Source: Marmoricola sp. URHB0036 (GTDB lineage Bacteria > Actinomycetota > Actinomycetes > Propionibacteriales > Nocardioidaceae). Taken from it: a DNA stretch of 64,000 bases. Of the stretch, positions 30,901 to 37,682 are shown piece after piece. The notes below the pieces were generated by a model, which did not search any database, had not been told where the DNA came from, and was given only the letters and a program-made list of their open reading frames with translations. A program made the translations under genes and the position numbers. Where the stretch lies: assembly GCF_000426045.1 (NCBI RefSeq), contig NZ_AUEP01000011.1, positions 62,001 through 126,000 of the forward strand, given 5' to 3'. The number at the start of each line of letters is the position of its first letter. Within the stretch, counting starts at the first letter, position 1.

Positions 30901-32780
30901 TGGACTGCCAGAAGGAGGACTTCACCTGCGTCGGCATCGGCGACATGTCCGGCGACGTCTTCGGCAACGGGATGCTCTGCTCGGAGCACATCCGGCTGGT
31001 CGCGGCCTTCGACCACCGCGACATCTTCATCGACCCGAATCCCGACTCCGCAACGTCGTACGCCGAACGCAAGCGCCTCTTCGACCTGCCGCGCTCGTCG
31101 TGGCAGGACTACGACAAGGACTTGATCTCCGAGGGTGGCGGCGTCTTCCCGCGCAGTGCCAAGTCGATCGTGATCACCCCCCAGATGCGCGACGCACTTG
31201 GCCTGGAGCCGCCGGCCAACGGACGGATGACTCCGGCCGAGGTGATGCGCGCGATCCTGCTGGCCGAGGTCGACCTGCTCTGGAACGGCGGCATCGGCAC
31301 CTACGTCAAGGCGCGCTCCGAGACGCACGCCGAGGCCGGCGACAAGGCCAACGACGCCATCCGCGTCGACGGTCGCGAGCTGCGCGCCAAGTGCGTCGGC
31401 GAGGGCGGCAACCTCGGCCTGACCCAGCGGGGCCGCATCGAGTACGCCGACCGCGGCGGCCGGATCAACACCGACTTCATCGACAACTCCGCGGGCGTGG
31501 ACACCTCCGACCACGAGGTGAACATCAAGATCCTGCTCGACCGGGTGGTGGCCGACGGCGACCTCACCGGCAAGCAGCGCAACGAGCTGCTCGCGTCGAT
31601 GACCAACGAGGTGGCCGACCTCGTGCTGGCCGACAACTACGACCAGAACGTCGCGCTCGCCAACTCGGTGGCCATCAGCCCGGCGCTGCTGCACGTGCAC
31701 GAGGACTGGATGCGGACCCTCGAGCGTGGGGGACTGCTCAACCGCGAGCTGGAGGCGCTCCCCACCCGGCGTGAGGTGAGCCGACTGGCCGACCGCAACG
31801 AGGGCCTCAGTGCCCCCGAGCTGTCGGTGCTGATGGCCTACACCAAGATCGTGCTGGCCGAGGACCTGCTGCGCAGCGACCTGCCCGACGACCCGTTCCT
31901 GCGCTCGGAGCTGTTCTCCTACTTCCCGGCCAAGATGCGCCAGGGCTACCGCAGCTACATGGAGCAGCACCAGCTGCGGCGCGAGATCGTGGTCACCCAG
32001 ATCGTCAACCAGCTGGTCAACAACGCCGGCATCACCTACTTCCACCGGCTGGCCGGCGAGACCAACGCCACCACCGCGGAGCTGACCAAGGCCAACTTCG
32101 TGGCCCGCGAGATCTTCGGCGCCGCCAGCCTGCAGCGCCAGATCTCCTCACTCGACAACCAGCTCGACGCCGACCTGCAGGTCCACATGCGACTGGAGAG
32201 CCGCACCCTGGTGGAGCGCGCCTCCCGCTGGCTGCTGAACTCCCGCCGGGTCGGCGAGGAGACCGAGTCGGTGGTCGACACCTTCGAGGTGGTCGTCGAG
32301 AAGGTGATGGCCGAGCTGCCCACGCTGATGGTCGGGGCCGAGCTGGTGGCCTTCGAGCAGCGGCGCGACCAGCTCATCGGGAAGGGCGTGCCGGAGGAGC
32401 TGGCCGTCCGGGTGGCGGTGTGCCCTCCGGCGTACATGATCCTCGGCATGGTCGAGACGGCCGCCCGCGACGACCGCGACCCCACCGACGTGGCACGCAC
32501 CCACTTCGAGGTCGGCGAACGGCTGGGGCTGCCGATGCTGGTGGCCCGGATCCTGGCCCTGCCCCGCGACGACCGCTGGCAGACGATGGCTCGGGCCGCG
32601 CTGCGCGACGACCTGCACGCCGTGCACGCCCAGCTCACGGCCGCCGAGCTGGCCGGAGACCCACCTCCGGACAAGGAGGTCGACCAGGCGGTGCGCACCC
32701 TGCAGGAGATCTGCTCCGACGAGGACACCGACCTGGCCCGCCTCTCGGTCGCGCTGCGGGTCGTGCGTTCGCTGCTCTGA
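27960..32780 (+). CDS. gdh: NAD-specific glutamate dehydrogenase, large (L180) type
   Basis: A 1606-residue catabolic glutamate dehydrogenase (PF05088 family) converting glutamate to 2-oxoglutarate and ammonium with NAD. The long N-terminal half contains ACT-like regulatory segments ([34 protein letters not shown] region). The catalytic core is around 790-1200 with [20 protein letters not shown], the substrate Lys in [12 protein letters not shown], the dinucleotide region [15 protein letters not shown] and [13 protein letters not shown]. In Streptomyces and mycobacteria this enzyme is regulated by arginine or GarA. GTG 27960 is used because of its promoter spacing; ATG 27966 is the alternative. 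Confidence 0.96.
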   Translation: [1606 protein letters not shown]

Positions 32781-32794
32781 CCGGGGTCGGTCAG
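32777..32794. terminator. Bidirectional stem-loop between gdh and carbonic anhydrase
   Basis: CTGACC-GGGGTC-GGTCAG: the two stem arms contain the stop codons of both convergent genes (TGA at 32778 and, on the other strand, at 32793). Confidence 0.5.
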
Positions 32795-33303
32795 GCGGCT
32801 GCCTCCTGCACGTTGTCGACCTCGTTGAGCGTGCCGGTCGCGACGTCGAAGACGAAGCCGCGCACGCTGTCGGTCTTCGGGATGAACGGTGACGCCTTGA
32901 TCCGTGCGATCGACTGGCGGACGTCCTCGTCGAGGTCGGAGAACGACTCGGCCGCCCACTCGGGCTTGATGCCGGTCTCGTCCTGGATCGAGCGCTTGAA
33001 GAACTCGCCGCCGGTGAAGGACGCAGCTCGGGAGTCGGTGTGGTGGATCAGGATGATCTCCTCGGTCCCGAGCAGGCGCTGGCTGATCGCGAGTGAACGG
33101 ATCTCGTCGTCGGTGACCACGCCCCCCGCATTGCGGATCACGTGCGACTCGCCCGGCTCGAGACCGAGGAGGGAGTAGACGTCGAGGCGGGCGTCCATGC
33201 AGGCGACCACCGCGAGGTGCTTGGCCGGGGGGAGGGGGAGCGGTCCCTGGAAGGTCTTGGCGTACTCGGCGTTGTGGGCGAGGAGGTCGTCGGTCACGGT
33301 CAT
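32791..33303 (-). CDS. Beta-carbonic anhydrase-family protein with altered zinc motif
   Basis: A 170-residue protein close to the Rv1284-type beta-carbonic anhydrases that interconvert CO2 and bicarbonate. The first zinc Cys and its Asp/Arg dyad are present in VACMDARLD (about residues 33-41), and RNAGG follows. The second zinc motif, usually HxxC, reads HHTDSR: the Cys codon is TCC (Ser). A Ser could still coordinate weakly, or the enzyme may be inactive or have another role. An AGGAGA ribosome site precedes the ATG. Confidence 0.9.
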   Translation of the reverse strand: MTVTDDLLAHNAEYAKTFQGPLPLPPAKHLAVVACMDARLDVYSLLGLEPGESHVIRNAGGVVTDDEIRSLAISQRLLGTEEIILIHHTDSRAASFTGGEFFKRSIQDETGIKPEWAAESFSDLDEDVRQSIARIKASPFIPKTDSVRGFVFDVATGTLNEVDNVQEAAA

Positions 33304-33337
33304 AGTGAAGTTCTCCTAGTGAGTTGCTGGACTTTGA

Positions 33338-33343
33338 ACTCTA
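33338..33343 (-). promoter_or_regulatory. Putative -10 hexamer for the carbonic anhydrase gene
   Basis: Minus-strand TAGAGT about 35 bases before the ATG, leaving a short leader with AGGAGA. Confidence 0.4.
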
Positions 33344-33398
33344 CGCCACTCCCGGCCGAGCGCCACCCTCGTCCGGATCCCGGCCCGCAACCTGGCGC

Positions 33399-33411
33399 TA
33401 GCCTTCGGCCC
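33399..33411 (+). promoter_or_regulatory. Putative leaderless promoter of the amidase gene
   Basis: TAGCCT (33399-33404), seven bases, ATG 33412; no Shine-Dalgarno. Confidence 0.5.
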
Positions 33412-34821
33412 ATGACCACACCGAACGAGCACCTGGCTGATCTGTCGGTGGCCGAACTGGCCCGCCGTACCGGCGAGCGGGAGGTCAGCGCGGTCGACCT
33501 GGTCGAGGCCTGCCTGGCCCGGATCGCGGAGCGCGACCCGGCGCTGAACGCCTTCTCGGTGGTGCTGGCCGACGAGGCCCGGGCCGAGGCTGCAGCGCGC
33601 GACCGGGCGATCGCCGAGGGTCAGACCCCTGGCCCGCTGCACGGCGTACCGGTGGCGATCAAGGAGGAGATCGACGTGGCCGGCTGCGTCACCACCTTCG
33701 GAGGTCGCGCCAACTCGACGCCGGCGGCGGTCGACGGCGAGGTGGTACGCCGGCTGCGGGATGCCGGCGCCGTCGTCATCGGCAAGACCCGGATGCCCGA
33801 GTTCGGCCAGTGGCCCTTCACCGAGTCCGTCGACGGGGGCTACACCCGCAACCCCTGGAAGATCGGGCACACCCCGGGTGGCTCGAGCGGGGGCACCGCC
33901 GTGGCCGTGGCCGCCGGGATGGTGCCGGTCGGCATCGGCGGCGACGGTGGCGGATCGATCCGGATCCCCTCGGCGTGCTGCGGCCTGTTCGGGCTCAAGC
34001 CGCAGCGCGGGCGGGTCACGACCGCACCGATGGAGCACCTCTGGTGGTCGCTCGGGACCGTGGGACCGCTGACGAGGTCGGTGCTCGACTCGGCCATCGT
34101 GTACGACGCCATCCGCGGCAACACGGCAACTGACCTGTTCCGCGCCACCGATCCGGCCACCACCTTCACCGAGGCGGCCCGCTCCGAGCCCGGTCGACTG
34201 CGCATCGGCTGGTCCACGAAATCACCGATCAAGGGGATGCGTCCGGACCGGACACACGTGGAGGCAGTCACCCGGACCGCGCAGCTACTCAGCGACCTCG
34301 GGCACGAGGTCGTCGAGGCCGACCCGCGCTACCCGGACGCCACCCTGGCGTTCGTCCCGCAGTTCTTCGCCGGGGTGCGCGCCGAGGCCGACGCCGTGGA
34401 GCACTACGAGCGCCTCGAGAAGCGGACCCGCGAGACCTATCGCCTGGGCAGCTGGGTGCGACCGGGTGTCGTGCAGTGGGCGTTGCGGACGGGCGAGAAG
34501 GTGTCGGCCAAGGCCAACCGGGTCTTCGCGGAGGTCGACGTGCTGCTAACACCGAGCATCGCGCACCGCCCACGCACGGTCGGTGCGCTGGACAAGGGCG
34601 GCACCGTCCGCGCGGCGCTGGCAGCCCAGCCGATGATCGCCTACGCCGCGTTGTGGAACATCGCCGGGAATCCGGCCGCGTCGGTGCCCGCAGGGGTCGC
34701 GGCCGACGGTCTCCCGCTGGCGGTGCAGCTCGTCGGGCGGCAGCACGACGAGACCACACTGCTCAGCCTGTCGGCCCAGCTCGAGGCCGCCCGACCGTGG
34801 ACGATGCCGGTCCTCGGATGA
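33412..34821 (+). CDS. Amidase signature-family hydrolase
   Basis: A 469-residue amidase with the complete Ser-cisSer-Lys triad: Lys in VAIKEEIDVAG (about residue 84), cis-Ser in GGSSGGTAVAVAAG (about 160) and the nucleophile Ser in GDGGGSIRIPSACCGLFGLK (about 185). The family hydrolyses amides including fatty acid amides, aryl amides and 6-aminohexanoate dimers. It lacks GatB/GatC neighbours, so it is a catabolic amidase rather than GatA. Its stop overlaps the SDR ATG (ATGA). Confidence 0.9.
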   Translation: MTTPNEHLADLSVAELARRTGEREVSAVDLVEACLARIAERDPALNAFSVVLADEARAEAAARDRAIAEGQTPGPLHGVPVAIKEEIDVAGCVTTFGGRANSTPAAVDGEVVRRLRDAGAVVIGKTRMPEFGQWPFTESVDGGYTRNPWKIGHTPGGSSGGTAVAVAAGMVPVGIGGDGGGSIRIPSACCGLFGLKPQRGRVTTAPMEHLWWSLGTVGPLTRSVLDSAIVYDAIRGNTATDLFRATDPATTFTEAARSEPGRLRIGWSTKSPIKGMRPDRTHVEAVTRTAQLLSDLGHEVVEADPRYPDATLAFVPQFFAGVRAEADAVEHYERLEKRTRETYRLGSWVRPGVVQWALRTGEKVSAKANRVFAEVDVLLTPSIAHRPRTVGALDKGGTVRAALAAQPMIAYAALWNIAGNPAASVPAGVAADGLPLAVQLVGRQHDETTLLSLSAQLEAARPWTMPVLG

Positions 34822-35711
34822 ACCTGTTCCTCACCCCGAAGGCCCTGGTGCGCCGCCACCTGGTCGCCCCCGTGGCCAGGCTGGTGGGTTCCCCGTTGCC
34901 GAGCCCGCTGGCCGGCCGTGTCGTGCTGGTCACGGGCGCGTCGTCGGGGATCGGCGAGGCCACTGCCAAGGCGGTCGCCGCACGCGGCGCGAGGGTGCTC
35001 TGCGTCGCCCGTCGTCAGGGCGAGCTCGACCGGGTGGTCCGTGAGATCGAGGCGTGCGGCGGTTCGGCGTACGGCTATGCGTGCGATCTCACCGATCCTG
35101 CGGCCACCGACGCCCTCGTCGAGCGGGTGCTGCGCGAGCACGAGTCGGTCGACATGCTCGTCAACAACGCCGGGCGGTCGATCCGGCGCTCGCTGGAGTT
35201 CTCCTACGACCGGATGCACGACTTCGAGCGCACCATGGCCATCAACTTCTTCGGTCCGGTGCGACTGACCCTCGGGCTGCTGCCCCGGATGCGGGAGCGG
35301 CGCTTCGGACACGTCGTCAACATCGTGACGTGGGGCGTGCAGATGAAGGCGCCGAAGTTCACGGCCTACATCGCCTCCAAGACGGCCCTGGACACCTTCT
35401 CGCGGATCGCGGGACGCGAGACCTGGTTCGATGACGTCACCTTCACCAACCTGCGGCTCGACCTGGTGCGGACCGACATGATCACGGCCACCGATGCCTA
35501 CCGTCGAGCACCGGCCAAGTCACCCGAGCAGGCAGCGGCTCTCGTCGTACGCGCGCTGGAGGACCGTCCGGTCACCATCTCGACGGTCGCCGGTCGCGTC
35601 GGTGAGGTGCTGAACCTGGTCGCGCCGCGGCTCTCGGACGCCGCCATGGGACTGATGGCGGCCCGGATGCCGGACTCGCCGGCGGCTCGCGCCGGTCGGG
35701 GGAGGACCTAG
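34818..35711 (+). CDS. Short-chain dehydrogenase/reductase
   Basis: A 297-residue SDR. Residues 1-30 are an amphipathic extension before the nucleotide motif TGASSGIG (about 40). NNAG is present and the active site is Tyr/Lys in TAYIASK (about 180). The Ser normally 13 residues before the Tyr is Thr (NIVTWGVQ). The C-terminal part resembles SDRs acting on hydrophobic substrates. It is co-translated with the amidase, and its TAG stop overlaps the stop of the convergent sortase gene. Confidence 0.88.
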   Translation: MNLFLTPKALVRRHLVAPVARLVGSPLPSPLAGRVVLVTGASSGIGEATAKAVAARGARVLCVARRQGELDRVVREIEACGGSAYGYACDLTDPAATDALVERVLREHESVDMLVNNAGRSIRRSLEFSYDRMHDFERTMAINFFGPVRLTLGLLPRMRERRFGHVVNIVTWGVQMKAPKFTAYIASKTALDTFSRIAGRETWFDDVTFTNLRLDLVRTDMITATDAYRRAPAKSPEQAAALVVRALEDRPVTISTVAGRVGEVLNLVAPRLSDAAMGLMAARMPDSPAARAGRGRT

Positions 35712-36310
35712 GAGCCCTTCGGCTTCTTCCGGGCGTCCGGTACGCCGAGCGGCTCGGCGAACACCACGACGTTGCTGGTGTACTCCTTGCCCGTCCACCC
35801 GGTGCAGGTGATCAGCACCAGCCGCTCGTCCTCGCGCTTCTGGCCGAACAGCTCGACCGAGCGCTTGGCGAGCTCCCGCTTGGTCCACGTCACCACCTCG
35901 GTGGTGCGGTAGACCATCGTTCCCTTGCGTGTCACCACCTTGACCAGCTGGCCCTTGTGCAGGCGGCCGAGGTGATCCATCACGCCGCCACCGGTGTGCA
36001 CGGTGTGCCCGGTCAGCACCGTCTGCCCGTGGGTGGCACCCGGTCGGGCACTCTGCCGCCACCAGCCGACGTCGCGCGGGTTGTGCGGCGGGTCGAGCAC
36101 TCCGTGGTCGACCTGGATGGGCTCGATCGGCGCGCGGATCTTCAGTGCCGGGACGACCAGCCGCACGGGCGCTGCCGGAGCAGCCATCGCGTGGTAGCCG
36201 TCCGAGGCGGTGCCGCTGGAGGGGAGCAGGTAACCGACCCCGACCAGCAGGCCGCACAGCGCGAGCAGGGTGGCGCTGAAGCCGCCGATCCTCGATCCGG
36301 AGCCACTCAT
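35708..36310 (-). CDS. Class F-type sortase
   Basis: A 200-residue membrane-anchored transpeptidase: one N-terminal membrane helix (FSATLLALCGLLVGVGYLL), then a sortase barrel with catalytic His in VLTGHTVH (about residue 100) and Cys in LVLITCTGWTG (about 167). The Arg that completes the triad is not obvious in the last strands (EYTSNVVVFAEP). Class F enzymes anchor or process surface proteins in actinobacteria. The gene begins 12 bases after the candidate substrate gene, so they form an operon. Confidence 0.88.
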   Translation of the reverse strand: MSGSGSRIGGFSATLLALCGLLVGVGYLLPSSGTASDGYHAMAAPAAPVRLVVPALKIRAPIEPIQVDHGVLDPPHNPRDVGWWRQSARPGATHGQTVLTGHTVHTGGGVMDHLGRLHKGQLVKVVTRKGTMVYRTTEVVTWTKRELAKRSVELFGQKREDERLVLITCTGWTGKEYTSNVVVFAEPLGVPDARKKPKGS

Positions 36311-36322
36311 CGTCGTGTCCCC

Positions 36323-37561
36323 TCAGGCGCGGAGCCAGCGGATGACCACCAGCGCCGTACCGCCGGCGAGCATCATGGCCAGGGCGACCAGGGCGATCCC
36401 GCTGTGCGGGTCGTCGTCGCCGGGTGCCGTGGCGAGTCCGGCCGAGACGGCGGTCGGCAGTGACTGCGGCGCGGCGGCCTCGGCAGTCGGGGCGGCGACC
36501 GCGACGCGAGCCACCGGGGCGCACGCGGCGTTGCCGACCTGGAGGTTCACCAGCGAGTTGCCGTCGAGCTGCGCCTTCGCGGCCGGGAGCACCTGCACGT
36601 CGAGCGCCCGGACCTTGATCGAGTCGCGGGTCGGGTGCACCTGCTGGTTGAGCGTGATGTCGAGCAAGTTCTGCTCCAGCGGCGCGAGCTGCGACTCCAG
36701 CTGCGCGTGCACCTGCGTGACGATCTGGCTGCGGACCTGGGCGGTCAGCGCCTTGAGCGGTGACGCGTTGCCCTGGAGCGACTCGGTCAGGTCGGCGTCC
36801 ACGCCGTCGAGGATGGCGTTCATGACATCGCTCAGGTTGGTGAACAGATGCGTGTTCGGCTTCGGGTGGACCGGCAGCGTGAGGACGGTGATCGGGTCCT
36901 GTCCGGGGATGTTGAACGACAGTGACGCGTCGGTCAGTGTCGAGGTGCCCGTGGGGCCGCCGTCGCCGGCGGTGCACCGACCCTCGACCATGTCGAGGTT
37001 GGCCACCAAGCCACCGTCCCCGAACTGCTCCTGGGCCTGGCTCAGCGCAGTGTTGATGAGGTCGGTGAGGGGCGCGGCGCCGGTGCCGAGCTGGGTCAGG
37101 AGGTCCTGGGCCTGCTGCGGCAGCTGGCCGGTGGGAAGGCTGGCGGTGTCCGGGATCAGGGTCGAGGGGTCGAAGGACCCGAACGAGCCGGTGACCAGGT
37201 TGCCCGGCTGGAGGCAGCTGCTGTCGCCGATGCTGAGCACTGAACCACCGTCACCCGCGAGCCCCGAGCAAGCGGCGGAGAACCCGGGCCTGGCAGTGGC
37301 CTCCTGGGCCAGCACGCCGCCCGTGATGAACTTCTGGCCGGTCGGGTCGGGGAACGCCGGCTTGCTGTTGCCGGCGGTGGTCTCCTTGCCGTTGGAGTAG
37401 CTCGCGGTGACGTTGCCGGTTCCCTGGCCGTTGCCGGCGATGGAGACGAAGACAGCGTTGGCGCCGGCTTGGTTGTCGGTGGCGGCCAGGGCCGGCGCCG
37501 CGGCGACCGCGCCCAGCGTGACGGCTCCGACGACGGCTGCGAAACGCAGGTATGACCGCAT
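36323..37561 (-). CDS. Secreted, C-terminally anchored surface protein, candidate sortase substrate
   Basis: A 412-residue protein: signal peptide (LRFAAVVGAVTLGAVAAAPALA), a Ser/Thr/Gly-rich region, a helical stretch rich in Gln (LTAQVRSQIVTQVHAQLESQ), and a C-terminal hydrophobic helix (GIALVALAMMLAGGTALVVI) with short basic tail RWLRA. This layout is that of a cell-wall sorting signal, but there is no LPXTG; LPTAV about 40 residues before the end is the nearest match. A GGGAGGAAA site precedes the ATG. It lies directly before the sortase gene. Confidence 0.75.
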   Translation of the reverse strand: MRSYLRFAAVVGAVTLGAVAAAPALAATDNQAGANAVFVSIAGNGQGTGNVTASYSNGKETTAGNSKPAFPDPTGQKFITGGVLAQEATARPGFSAACSGLAGDGGSVLSIGDSSCLQPGNLVTGSFGSFDPSTLIPDTASLPTGQLPQQAQDLLTQLGTGAAPLTDLINTALSQAQEQFGDGGLVANLDMVEGRCTAGDGGPTGTSTLTDASLSFNIPGQDPITVLTLPVHPKPNTHLFTNLSDVMNAILDGVDADLTESLQGNASPLKALTAQVRSQIVTQVHAQLESQLAPLEQNLLDITLNQQVHPTRDSIKVRALDVQVLPAAKAQLDGNSLVNLQVGNAACAPVARVAVAAPTAEAAAPQSLPTAVSAGLATAPGDDDPHSGIALVALAMMLAGGTALVVIRWLRA

Positions 37562-37642
37562 TGAGTGTTTCCTCCCCAGGAATGACCACGAGCCGCGTGC
37601 GGCCCCTGCTGACTCAACGCCTGGTGAGGGGGGAGGTTACGC

Positions 37643-37670
37643 CGTGAGGCCGCCTCTCCACGGCCTCACG
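37643..37670 (-). terminator. Stem-loop terminator of the PKD-protein gene
   Basis: CGTGAGGCCG and CGGCCTCACG form a perfect 10-bp stem with an 8-base loop, 12 bases beyond the stop codon of the minus-strand gene. Confidence 0.65.
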
Positions 37671-37682
37671 ACGTGACCCCGG

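Noticed and set aside
26979-32045. Open frame of nearly 1700 codons antisense to kynA and glutamate dehydrogenase
   Set aside because: Same antisense effect; the sense products are complete enzymes with active-site motifs.
36323-36480. Classical LPXTG sorting signal
   Set aside because: No LPXTG or LAXTG pentapeptide is present before the C-terminal helix; only LPTAV is similar.
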